DNA of 64,000 nucleotides from Neoaquamicrobium sediminum (GTDB taxonomy: Bacteria; Pseudomonadota; Alphaproteobacteria; Rhizobiales; Rhizobiaceae), in NCBI RefSeq assembly GCF_013240295.1, contig NZ_JABETK010000002.1, positions 62,001-126,000 on the forward strand. The letters are read 5' to 3'. Positions 8,908-16,474 of this stretch are shown here, in pieces; position 1 is the first letter of the stretch, and every line of letters starts with the position of its first letter. A program made the translations under genes and the position numbers. The notes beneath the pieces were generated by a model that made no database searches, had not been told where the DNA came from, and worked only from the letters and a program-made list of their open reading frames with translations.

Positions 8908-9551
8908 ATGTCGAACGGAGCCGCCACCCGCACGCGAAGAAGCCGCGAGAAGATCATCGCGGCGGCGGAAGAGGTGTTTCTGCACAACGGTTTCCTGGGC
9001 GCCAACATGGATACGGTGGCCGAGCACGCCGGCGTTTCCAAGCAGACTGTCTATGCGCATTTCCATTCCAAGGAGGCGCTGTTCATCCAGGTCGTCGAGG
9101 CGATGACCGGGGGGCTGCTCGCGAAATCCGTGAAGACGAGGAGGATGTGTTCGGCGACCGCTCGGTGCGCGATTTCCTCATGCAGTTGGCGCTGGATCAG
9201 CTCACCGTTGTGCTCACGCCGCGGCTGATGCGGTTGCGGCGCATGGTGATCGGCGAGGTGGAGCGTTTTCCGGAGCTCGGCCGATCCCTGCACGACAACG
9301 GGCCGGGGCGCTCGATCCGCCGGATGGAGCGGGCGTTTGCGCACTATACGCGGATCGGTCAGCTTGCGACGCCGGACCCGAGGGCGGCAGCCGTGCAGTT
9401 CAACTGGATCCTGATGGCCGCGCCGACGAGCGCGGCGATGCTGCTGGGCGATGCGGGTATCCCGAAACCGGCCGAACTTCGCAGCCACGCCGCCGAGGCG
9501 GTGCGCATCTTCCTGTGTGCCTTCGGGCCGGATGCGCCTCGGGTGGAGTGA
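8908..9551 (+). pseudogene. TetR/AcrR family transcriptional regulator, frameshifted
   Basis: The N-terminal half has a clear TetR helix-turn-helix (IIAAAEEVFLHNGF, DTVAEHAGVSKQTVYAHF) in one frame. The C-terminal ligand-binding half (FLMQLALDQLTVVLTPRL, ERAFAHYTRIGQLATPDP) follows in the frame one base earlier. The switch lies between about 9109 and 9130, and a run of six G at 9109-9114 is a likely place for a lost base. Adding one base gives a normal 214-residue TetR protein. The start at 8908 follows usual spacing, and 8890 is possible. As written, the product would be a truncated DNA-binding domain. It probably represses the divergent DUF6151-DUF6958 operon. Confidence 0.8.
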
Positions 9552-9593
9552 GGCGGCAGGGCAACGAACTCGGGCTTAACGCGGCGCCAATCA

Positions 9594-9729
9594 CCCCCAC
9601 TCCGTCTTGCTTTGCAAGCCACCTCTCCCCTAAAAAGGGGTAGAGGAAGGGTTCCAGGCGGTTCGTCTAGCGCTTCCTCTCCCCCGTCGAACGGGGAGAG
9701 GTGGCTTGCGAAGCAAGACGGAGTGGGGG
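9594..9729. repeat. Long palindromic repeat with nested hairpin
   Basis: Two 37-base arms (9594-9630 and 9693-9729) are reverse complements with one mismatch. Inside them a second pairing is visible: GAGGAAG near 9642-9649 against CTTCCTCTCCCC near 9673-9684, and CCCC/GGGG pairs at each shoulder. It lies between tetR and the Xre-RES operon and encodes nothing. It resembles the dispersed palindromic elements of Rhizobiales genomes. Whether other copies exist cannot be told from one window. Confidence 0.85.
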
Positions 9730-9790
9730 CGATCCCGCGTCCGTTAACCTGTGGGTTCTCTGCCGTGGGTGAGGCCGCTGCTTTCTTGAC

Positions 9791-9826
9791 TTGCCATATG
9801 GCGAATACTATATTGCCATTTGGCAA
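9791..9826. promoter_or_regulatory. Tandem operator-like palindromes before the Xre-RES operon
   Basis: Two related palindromes, TTGCCATATGGCGA (9791-9804) and TTGCCATTTGGCAA (9813-9826), start 22 bases apart, about two turns of the helix. They end four bases before the ATG region's Shine-Dalgarno (GGAG, 9827-9830). This is the expected layout for autorepression by the antitoxin's helix-turn-helix, with two dimers on one DNA face. Confidence 0.6.
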
Positions 9827-9838
9827 GGAGATTTCGAC

Positions 9839-10237
9839 ATGGCACAGCCTGTCACATCCGACGAACTGCTCGACGTATCGGAGGCCGACGAGCGGGCAGC
9901 CATCGTCAAGGCACTGACGCGCATCGCCGCGCTCTGGAACCTCACCAACGATGAGGCGGCCGCGCTGGCCGGCGTGAACGTGCGGACATGGTCGCGCATG
10001 AAGGGCGGCACCTTCTCCGGCACGCTGAACCAGGACCAGGAGATGCGGGCGAGCCTGCTGGTGGGCCTCTTCAAGGGGCTGCGGCTGCTCTTCAACGGAC
10101 CGCTGACCTATGAATGGCCGAAACGTGCCAATCAGGGTTTTGACGGCCGGGCGCCGGTGGAGCTGATGGTGCGTGACGGCATTCCCGAAATGGTGCGGAT
10201 GCGCCGCCACATCGACGCCCTCAGGGGTGGCGCGTGA
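9839..10237 (+). CDS. MbcA/ParS/Xre-type antitoxin
   Basis: A 132-residue protein. An Xre-like helix-turn-helix lies at about residues 25-60 (ALTRIAALWNLTNDEAAALA, VNVRTWSRMKGG), followed by the C-terminal toxin-binding domain of the MbcA/ParS antitoxins (ASLLVGLFKGLRLLF, MVRDGIPEMVRMRRHIDALR). It overlaps the RES toxin gene by 4 bases (GTGA region), so the two are co-translated. It should neutralise the RES toxin and repress its own promoter through the palindromes just upstream. The ATG at 9839 has an AAGGAG Shine-Dalgarno 8 bases upstream. Confidence 0.9.
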   Translation: MAQPVTSDELLDVSEADERAAIVKALTRIAALWNLTNDEAAALAGVNVRTWSRMKGGTFSGTLNQDQEMRASLLVGLFKGLRLLFNGPLTYEWPKRANQGFDGRAPVELMVRDGIPEMVRMRRHIDALRGGA

Positions 10238-10920
10238 GCGCTTGCGACGTCCAGTTCATCGACGAACAGAACACGCATCGTCTTCTCTCCAGCGCCTATG
10301 TCGACGAGCCGGCCATCGCGCCGCTCTGCGACGACGAGGGCGAGAAGGCGATACTGGACAGGCTGGAGGCAAGAACCAGCAACCGGCTGCTGGGGCAGGA
10401 CGGCCAGCTCGACGAGGTGGACCCGAGGGAACTGCTGACGGAGACGTTCGGCTATGGCTGGTCCTTCGTCAACGCCGCGTTTTCCTACACGCGCATCGGC
10501 GGCAACCGGTTCAACCGGGAAGGGCGGGGCGCATGGTATGCCGCGCTCGCCGTCGAAACCTGCCTGGCGGAGATCGCCTTTCACCTCGGCCGCGAACTGA
10601 AGAACACCGGCGAGACCGAGAACGTCACCCAATATGTGCAACTGATGGCCCATATCGCCGGCCCGATGGCATGCCTGCTCGAGCACCGCGACGCCGCAAG
10701 CCTGAACCCCGACCCGCTGGTCGGCTATCCGGCGGGGCAGGCTTTCGCGGCCGACATCCGCGCCAGGGATCTCGTCGGCATCCGCTACCCTTCGGTGCGC
10801 CACGCCGGCGGCGTATGCCTCGCGGCTCTGAAACCCTCCTGCATCAAGACCGTGACGCGCGGTGACGCGTTCGTGCTTACTTGGTCGGGCGGGGAGGGGC
10901 CGGTGGTTGAGAGGGTTTAG
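10234..10920 (+). CDS. RES-domain toxin
   Basis: A 228-residue RES-family protein; GTG start at 10234 overlapping the antitoxin stop. Conserved parts are FNREGRGAWYAAL with the first Arg, ETCLAEIAFH with the Glu, and GIRYPSVRHAGGVC with the Ser that name the family. Characterised RES toxins (for example MbcT, and Xre-RES toxins of Pseudomonas and Photorhabdus) break down cellular NAD+, and the same activity is likely here by homology. The key residues seem present, so the toxin looks intact. No targets other than NAD+ can be inferred. Confidence 0.9.
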   Translation: MSACDVQFIDEQNTHRLLSSAYVDEPAIAPLCDDEGEKAILDRLEARTSNRLLGQDGQLDEVDPRELLTETFGYGWSFVNAAFSYTRIGGNRFNREGRGAWYAALAVETCLAEIAFHLGRELKNTGETENVTQYVQLMAHIAGPMACLLEHRDAASLNPDPLVGYPAGQAFAADIRARDLVGIRYPSVRHAGGVCLAALKPSCIKTVTRGDAFVLTWSGGEGPVVERV

Positions 10921-11207
10921 GTTTGGTGGGAGTGGTTCTTGTGAGAATGCGACGACGTGTTGCGAGGCATGGCCGAAAGCAAGGGCCTTACCTATCGGCG
11001 GATTGGTGAAGCCGGTCATGCCTAAACAGAAGGCGCGGAAGCTTCTCCGCAGGCGCAAGGGGTTCGGCCCGAAATAGCACACGAGGCGACCCATCATCGC
11101 CCACCAGGAATACCTCTGCCGCATCTCCTTCGCATGGCGACGGGAGCATCTCTGGTGGGTAAGTGATGCTCATGATATGTAAGACCCGCTTGAGGGAGGA
11201 ATAATCG
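10921..11207. other. Non-coding gap after the toxin gene
   Basis: No convincing gene is seen in these 287 bases. A GC-rich imperfect hairpin around 11032-11055 (GCGCGGAAGCTTCTCCGC area) may end toxin transcription, but it lacks a T-run. The short frames crossing here have no family features. A GGAGG Shine-Dalgarno at 11195-11200 belongs to the next gene. Confidence 0.4.
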
Positions 11208-11441
11208 ATGGCGAGGGCACAATACTTCGTGGTCCGACATGAAGGGCAGTGGAAGATCAGTTTTGAAGGAAACCACTACGGGCCTTACGACACACAAAAG
11301 GCCGCTATCAAAATAGCGATCGATACAGCCAAAAAATCTGGCGACAGCGGGCACGATGCACAGGTGCTTGTGCAGGGCACGGATAGCAAGTTCAGGACGG
11401 AATGGACGTACGGAAACGATCCGTACCCACCTCCGGGTTAG
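11208..11441 (+). CDS. DUF2188 domain-containing protein
   Basis: A 77-residue protein. It has the DUF2188 layout: FVVRHEGQWKISFEG, a central AIKIAIDTAKKSG helix, then VLVQGTDSKFRTEWTYGNDP and a proline-rich end. Proteins of this type are small, of unknown function and often found in accessory regions. A good Shine-Dalgarno (GAGGAA) precedes the ATG. Codon use is visibly less GC-rich than the core genes, which fits an accessory origin. Confidence 0.8.
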   Translation: MARAQYFVVRHEGQWKISFEGNHYGPYDTQKAAIKIAIDTAKKSGDSGHDAQVLVQGTDSKFRTEWTYGNDPYPPPG

Positions 11442-11443
11442 GC

Positions 11444-11611
11444 TTATCCCTTAGATACCGAAGGCGGGGACTTCTTGTCTCCGTCCTTTTCATTCGCCGC
11501 CTTGTCGTGCGGCTTCGGTGGTGACTTGAGCATCCGCTTAAGCGTCTCGTTGAACCGCTCTTCCTCTGTCTTTTTTCGATGTCCGACAAAAGCAAACTCC
11601 GAAAGCTTCAT
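11444..11611 (-). CDS. Small lysine-rich hypothetical protein
   Basis: A 55-residue reading frame on the minus strand containing ERFNETLKRMLKSPPKPHDK followed by a Lys/Asp-rich tail. This KPHD-type motif after a short amphipathic helix is a pattern I associate with small Rhizobiales proteins, for example near accessory genes. The ATG at 11611 overlaps the start of the divergent gene at 11579 by 33 bases, so either start may be wrong. Function unknown. Confidence 0.45.
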   Translation of the reverse strand: MKLSEFAFVGHRKKTEEERFNETLKRMLKSPPKPHDKAANEKDGDKKSPPSVSKG

Positions 11612-12212
11612 GAACAGTGGCGATCCTACCGCTACAACAGGCGAATTGAAATCGCAGTTGGGCGGATCGCCACCGAATGGTCACGGCTCGAATATGCCAC
11701 CAATCAGCTCCTTTTAGAGATGATGGCCATGCCGAACCCAACGCTCTCCCGAGTGATAGGGAATGAGATGGGGCACCGAAACAAGCTGTCCGCTATTCGC
11801 GCCCTCGCTATCAAGATGATGGAGCCGAAAGACGCCAAGTTTGTGGTCGAGCTGATTAACTTCATCGACAACGAACTGCGGCCATGCCGCAACGACTTCG
11901 TTCATGGGATATTCAAAGGTCTGCCTGACACCCGCGCGCTTTACCACAGGACCCGAATAACCAAACCAAAGCCCTACGAACTGCACGTCGATGTCGAAAG
12001 GGTTGGTTGGGATTGTTGAGGTGTCAGATATGCCGCGCGCGGCCATTCGGGATTGCATGAGGGCGGTCCTGTTTTTGTCAATGCACTTCAACGCGGATGA
12101 AGCCGAAGTGAGTCCGACTGTGACCTGGATGGACACCGCGAAGGACTGCCTGCACTACGCTAGAGGGGCCATGGACGAATACAAGCGCGCGGCGATCTCG
12201 GAAAGTGAGTAG
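11579..12212 (+). pseudogene. Helical hypothetical protein with HEPN-like motif, probably frameshifted
   Basis: The first frame (11579-12019) gives 146 residues rich in helices, including IAVGRIATEWSRLEYATNQLL and a RNDFVHG motif (R-x4-H, as in HEPN nucleases). It then hits a stop, while another frame from about 11991 continues plausibly to 12212 (SDMPRAAIRDCMRAVLFLSM and a helical tail). One extra base near 11990-12020 would explain this and would give about 210 residues. I do not recognise the family. The R-x4-H match alone is weak evidence for RNase activity. It lies in a less GC-rich accessory stretch. Confidence 0.5.
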
Positions 12213-12226
12213 TGACCGTAAGCGTC

Positions 12227-12331
12227 CTACGGCAGATATTCGCGGAGTACCGCCACGCCCGCCTCAACCATCTGAGGCGTGACTTCGATCTCGTATTCGG
12301 TGCCGGTCTGTCGCTTTTCGGTATCTCACAT
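12227..12331 (-). pseudogene. Remnant of a small gene with TGA at codon 2
   Basis: Read on the minus strand, ATG-TGA is followed by an open stretch of 32 codons ending at TAG, encoding EIEVTPQMVEAGVAVLREYLP-like protein sequence (first 20 residues cited only in part: YEIEVTPQMVEAGVAVLREY). That peptide looks coding and resembles the C-termini of small rhizobial hypotheticals. The second codon would be Ser (TCA) in an intact copy. It may be a broken gene or one with an unrecognised start. Confidence 0.35.
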
Positions 12332-12370
12332 GATCCGTGCTTTTTCTGGCATGACCTAGGAAAAAATTCC

Positions 12371-12399
12371 TTGACACCGTGACGGTGCTTTGGTAGGTT
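12371..12399 (+). promoter_or_regulatory. Candidate promoter of the GTA cluster
   Basis: TTGACA (12371-12376) is 17 bases from TAGGTT (12394-12399), a reasonable sigma-70-like promoter 76 bases before the first GTA gene. The spacer overlaps a perfect palindrome CACCGT-G-ACGGTG (12375-12387), a possible binding site for a repressor or activator. Function is inferred from position. Confidence 0.5.
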
Positions 12400-12474
12400 G
12401 TCGCTATCGTCGAAGAATTGCGCCTGACGGCGGCGTCTCCGGCACAATCTTTCCCGAACGGATCATTGTCTTTC

Positions 12475-13036
12475 ATGGCCAGGCAGACCAGGCGGCGGTG
12501 CGTTATCGCGGCTGCGCGGTGGGGTGCCGTGCGCGCGGTTGCTGAAGGTGGTGCGACGCCGGGGAACCTTGCAGCGGCGCTGGGGTGCAGCGAGGCAACG
12601 GTGCGGCGGCGTGCGAATGGCGAGGGCTGGGTTTGGCGTTCGCGAAACGCGGATGCGGTTTCCGCGCCGCAGGTCGCCGGTGGCGCGGCTGACGATGGTT
12701 TTGTTGAGCCGCAGCCGGGGAGGACCCGGTGTCGATGATGGCGAGATGCGCGGCGCATGTCGCCCGCCAGGTCGGCGCGCTGGTCTCGCGTGCCGAGACG
12801 GGGAGCAAATCCAGAAGACCGAGATCGAGGCGCTTGTCGCCCTCATGCGCATGATGGAGCGCTGGGACGCGCTGGCCACGGAACGCTCGCAACAAGAAAA
12901 AGAAGAATTGGGCGATGAAGAGCTGGCCGCCATACTCGGGCGCATCAACGATCGCATCATCGAACTGGCTGAGGGACTTGCAGGCCAACTGGTCGCGGCG
13001 CGTGCTGACGCCCGACCGGCTGAAGCTGCTTCGTGA
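12475..13036 (+). pseudogene. GTA small terminase-like protein (RcGTA g1 position), frameshifted
   Basis: This is the first gene of the GTA cluster. Frame 1 gives a helix-turn-helix N-terminus (AAALGCSEATVRRRANGEGW). A second frame gives AAHVARQVGALVSRAETG around 12750-12803, and a third gives the long helices KTEIEALVALMRMMERWDAL and LAAILGRINDRIIELAEGLA to the stop. Two one-base losses, at about 12690-12740 and 12798-12812, would join them into one protein of about 187 residues. DNA recognition with a helical oligomerisation region fits a small terminase. The call rests on position and layout. Confidence 0.6.
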
Positions 13037-14275
13037 CGCTTGGGTCGGACAGGCGCGGCTGGCGCAATATCCGCTCGGGTCCGAATTGCTGGGCCTGCCG
13101 CCGATTGTCAACTGGCTGGTCGTCGGTGGACGCGGCTCCGGCAAGACGCGGCTCGGCGCGGAATGGGTGAACGCGCTGGCGCGCGGGCTCGGCCCGTTCT
13201 CGCACCGGCACAGGCATATGCGCATCGCGCTGGTGGGCGAGACGCTGGGCGACGTGCGCGAGGTGATGGTGGACGGACCTTCGGGCATCGCGACGATCGC
13301 GCGCCAGGATCGGCCACGCTACGAGCCGACGCGGCGCAGGCTTTTGTGGGATAGCGGCGCGGTGGCGCAGGCGTTCTCCTCGGAGGACCCCGAAAGCCTG
13401 CGCGGGCCGCAGTTCGAGGCAGCCTGGTGCGACGAGGCGGCCAAGTGGAAGAATGCGACGGCGTGTTTCGACATGCTGCAGTTCGGGCTGCGGCTGGGGC
13501 GGCAGCCGCGCCAGCTCGTGACAACGACGCCCAAGCCGGTGCCGCTCATCAAGCGGCTGCTGGCCGATCCGGCGTTCACCGTGACGCGCATGGCGACGCG
13601 GGAGAATGCGGGAAACCTCGCAGCGGGCTTTCTGGAGGCGGTGCGCGCCCGCTATGCGGGCTCCCGGCTCGGTCGCCAAGAGCTCGACGGCGAGATGATC
13701 GAGGATCGCGCCGATGCGCTGTGGACGCGCGCGGCGCTGGATATGCCGGCCGCGCCGGTCGGGATGCTGCGGCGCATCGTCGTCGCGGTGGACCCGCCGA
13801 CAACATCGCGGCGGACTTCGGATGCGTGCGGCATCGTGGTGGCTGGTCTCGATGAAAGCGACCGCGCGATCGTGATCGAGGACGCGACGATGGCGCGGCA
13901 AGGCCGCAGGACTGGGCGGCGCGCGCGGTGGCGCGGTTTCACGCTCACGAGGCGGATTGCGTGGTCGCCGAAGTCAACCAGGGCGGCGAGATGGTGACGG
14001 CCGTGCTGCGCACGGTCGACCCCACCGTGCCGGTGAAGGAAGTGAGGGCAAGCCGCGGCAAGTGGCTGCGCGCCGAGCCGGTCGCAGCACTCTATGCGCA
14101 GGGGCGGGTGGTACATGCGCGCCACTTTCCAGAACTCGAGGACGAGATGTGCGATTTCGGCCCCGACGGGCTTTCGGGCGGCCGCTCGCCCGACCGTGTC
14201 GACGCACTGGTGTGGGCGATCACCGAACTGCTGCTTGGCCGGGCGAACCGGCCGCGCATCCGCAATCTGAGCTGA
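13002..14275 (+). pseudogene. GTA large terminase, frameshifted (RcGTA g2)
   Basis: DNA-packaging ATPase/nuclease. Walker A is VVGGRGSGKTRLG, Walker B lies in FEAAWCDEAAKW, and the motor coupling motif TTTPKPVP follows. The nuclease domain starts at VAVDPPTTS. The frame breaks near 13902 (CAAGGCCGCAG) and resumes one base earlier with DWAARAVARFHAHEADCVVA, ending in GGRSPDRVDALVWAITELLL. One restored base, for instance an extra C, gives about 424 residues. The start is uncertain: GTG at 13002 is chosen, and an ATG at 12915 is in frame. It would drive filling of GTA heads with host DNA. Confidence 0.85.
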
Positions 14276-14282
14276 ACGGGAT

Positions 14283-15440
14283 ATGATGATGGGTTGGAAC
14301 TGGCCGTGGAGACGGGGCCGGCGCGATGGCGCGCGCCTCGAACGCAAGGACGGCTACGGCTTCGTGGCGCTGCACGCGCAGGGCGACGCCCGCTGGACGC
14401 GGCGCGACTATGCGGCGCTGGCGCGCGAGGGGTTCATGCACAATCCGGTCGTGCACCGGGCGGTGCGCATGGTGGCGGAATCAGCCGCCGCCGTGCCGTG
14501 GCTGCTCTATGACGGCGCGGAGGAACTGAGCGAACACCCGCTGCTGGAACTCCTGGCGCGCCCCAACCAGCGAAGCGCCGGCGCAGGCTTCTTCGAGACG
14601 CTCTACGGCCACCTGCTGATGTCGGGCAACGCCTATGTCGAGCTGATCGAGGCGGCGGACGCACGCGAACTGCACCTGCTGCGGCCGGATCGGGTGGCGG
14701 TGGCGGCCGACGCGTCCGGCTGGCCGGTGGCGCTCGAATACCGGCAGGGCGCGACGAAGCGGCGGATTCCGCTGGATGATGGCGCGCTGCATCTGTCGCT
14801 GTTTCACCCCCTCGACGACCACTACGGCTTTCCACCCCTGCAGGCGGCGCTGATGGCGCTGGACATCCACAACGCGGCGGGGCGCTGGAACAAGGCACTG
14901 CTGGACAACTCGGCGCGCCCTTCCGGCGCGCTGGTCTATGCGCCGAAGGAGGGCGGAAACCTCAGCGAGGAGCAGTATGAGCGGCTGAAGGTGGAGCTGG
15001 AGGACGGCTATTCGGGCGCGTCGCGGGCCGGCCGACCGATGCTGCTGGAAGGCGGCCTCGACTGGAAGGCGATGGGGCTTTCGCCGAAGGACATGGACTT
15101 CATGGAGGCGCGAAACGGCGCCAGCCGCGACATCGCGCTGGCCTTCGGCGTGCCGCCTATGCTGCTCGGTATCCCCGGCGACAACACCTATTCGAACTAC
15201 CAGGAAGCCAACCGGGCCTTCTACCGCATGACCGTGCTGCCGCTGGTGGCGCGCACGGCGGTGGAACTGTCGGCCTGGCTCGGGCCGCGCTTCGGGAGCG
15301 GATTGAGGCTCGGCTTCGACGCCGACCGGATCGACGGCCTCTCGGCAGAGCGCGAAGCGCTTTGGGCGCGGCTGGGTGCTGCCGACTTCCTGACCGACGA
15401 CGAAAAGCGCGAGGCGGTCGGCTATGGGCCGCGCGGTTGA
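14283..15440 (+). CDS. GTA portal protein, HK97 family (RcGTA g3)
   Basis: A 385-residue phage portal protein that forms the dodecameric ring through which DNA enters the head. Typical parts are NPVVHRAVRMVAESAAAVPW near the start, PNQRSAGAGFFETLYGHLL, YVELI, LRPDRVAV, and in the C-terminal third DIALAFGVPPMLLGIPGDNT and NYQEANRAFYRMTVLPL. Length fits GTA portals. It starts 7 bases after the terminase gene and is followed by the DUF6107 gene. Confidence 0.95.
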   Translation: MMMGWNWPWRRGRRDGARLERKDGYGFVALHAQGDARWTRRDYAALAREGFMHNPVVHRAVRMVAESAAAVPWLLYDGAEELSEHPLLELLARPNQRSAGAGFFETLYGHLLMSGNAYVELIEAADARELHLLRPDRVAVAADASGWPVALEYRQGATKRRIPLDDGALHLSLFHPLDDHYGFPPLQAALMALDIHNAAGRWNKALLDNSARPSGALVYAPKEGGNLSEEQYERLKVELEDGYSGASRAGRPMLLEGGLDWKAMGLSPKDMDFMEARNGASRDIALAFGVPPMLLGIPGDNTYSNYQEANRAFYRMTVLPLVARTAVELSAWLGPRFGSGLRLGFDADRIDGLSAEREALWARLGAADFLTDDEKREAVGYGPRG

Positions 15441-15468
15441 GGCCACCGGCATTCGGAGCGGAAACGAA

Positions 15469-15792
15469 ATGACGGATGCAAGCTGGCTTTGGCTGGCCAA
15501 GTTCGGCGGCGCCGTGGCCGGCTCGGCCATCTCTCTCGCCTATGTGCTGCCGGCCGGGCGGCGCGAAGCGGCGATCCGCTTCGGCATCGGGGTTGCGAGC
15601 GGGTTGGCATTCGGCGGAACGGCCGGACTGAAGATCGCGGTGGAGCTGGGCATCGAGGAGAGCCTCGGCCCCCACGAACTGGTGCTGATGGGATCGGCGG
15701 CGGCGAGCCTGAGCGCCTGGTGGGCGCTGGGTCTCGTCATGCGCGTATTCAGGGCGAACGGGCGCAATCGGAGCAACGAACATGATGCATGA
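15469..15792 (+). CDS. DUF6107 family membrane protein (RcGTA g3.5 position)
   Basis: A 107-residue protein with three or so hydrophobic stretches (FGGAVAGSAISLAYVLPAG, FGIGVASGLAFGG, LMGSAAASLSAWWALGLVM). I recognise it as a DUF6107-type protein in Rhizobiales GTA clusters, between portal and protease genes. No function is established. The ATG at 15469 fits the conserved start; its 3' end overlaps the protease gene by 11 bases. Confidence 0.75.
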   Translation: MTDASWLWLAKFGGAVAGSAISLAYVLPAGRREAAIRFGIGVASGLAFGGTAGLKIAVELGIEESLGPHELVLMGSAAASLSAWWALGLVMRVFRANGRNRSNEHDA

Positions 15793-16474
15793 GATGCCGC
15801 TGGCCGCGCGCGAGCGCAAGTTCACCGACGTGTCCATCGGCACCATCGGACGGGACGGTACGTTTTCGGGCTATGCGAGCCTGTTCGGCAAGGTCGACCT
15901 GGCGCGCGACATGGTGGAGCCCGGCGCGTTCGCGCGCGCCTTGAGGCTGCGCGGTGCCACCGGCGTGCGCATGCTCTACCAGCACGACCCGGCACAGCCG
16001 ATCGGCACATGGCTGGAACTGCGCGAGGACGAGCGCGGCCTGTTCGTGCGCGGTCGGCTGGCACGCGGCGTGGCGCGGGCCGGCGAGGTGCTGGAGCTGA
16101 TGCGCAGCGGTGCGCTCGACGGGCTCTCCATAGGCTTTCGGACAGTGAAGGCGCGCCGGGATACGAAATCCGGCGTGCGCCGGATCGTCGAGGCCGACCT
16201 TTGGGAAATCTCGATCGTGACCTTTCCGATGCTGCCGGGCGCGCGGATCGAAAGCGTCAAGGATGATGCATCCGCGCTGCCATCGGTGCGGGACTTCGAA
16301 CGTTGGCTGACGCGCGACGCGAAGCTGACACGCGGGGAGGCGCGCACCGTGATCGCGCGCGGCTTCTCCAGCCTGCTGCGCGAGCGGGATGCCGCGCGAG
16401 GCACACCGAACCGCCTTGCCGGGCGAATACGCGAGGCGACACGACTGATCAGAAATGAGGACCAACAGACATGA
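15782..16474 (+). CDS. GTA prohead protease, HK97 family (RcGTA g4)
   Basis: A 230-residue serine protease of the U35/HK97 type. The catalytic His is in MLYQHDPAQPIG (about residue 67) and the Ser in SGALDGLSIGF (about residue 115). It matures the capsid by removing the scaffold part of the major capsid protein during head assembly. Its start overlaps the DUF6107 gene, and its stop overlaps the capsid gene by 4 bases. Confidence 0.93.
   Translation: MMHEMPLAARERKFTDVSIGTIGRDGTFSGYASLFGKVDLARDMVEPGAFARALRLRGATGVRMLYQHDPAQPIGTWLELREDERGLFVRGRLARGVARAGEVLELMRSGALDGLSIGFRTVKARRDTKSGVRRIVEADLWEISIVTFPMLPGARIESVKDDASALPSVRDFERWLTRDAKLTRGEARTVIARGFSSLLRERDAARGTPNRLAGRIREATRLIRNEDQQT

Noticed and set aside
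12227..12331. Selenocysteine at the TGA of the small remnant
   Set aside because: TGA at codon 2 with no visible SECIS-like hairpin just downstream; a mutated or misread Ser codon is simpler.
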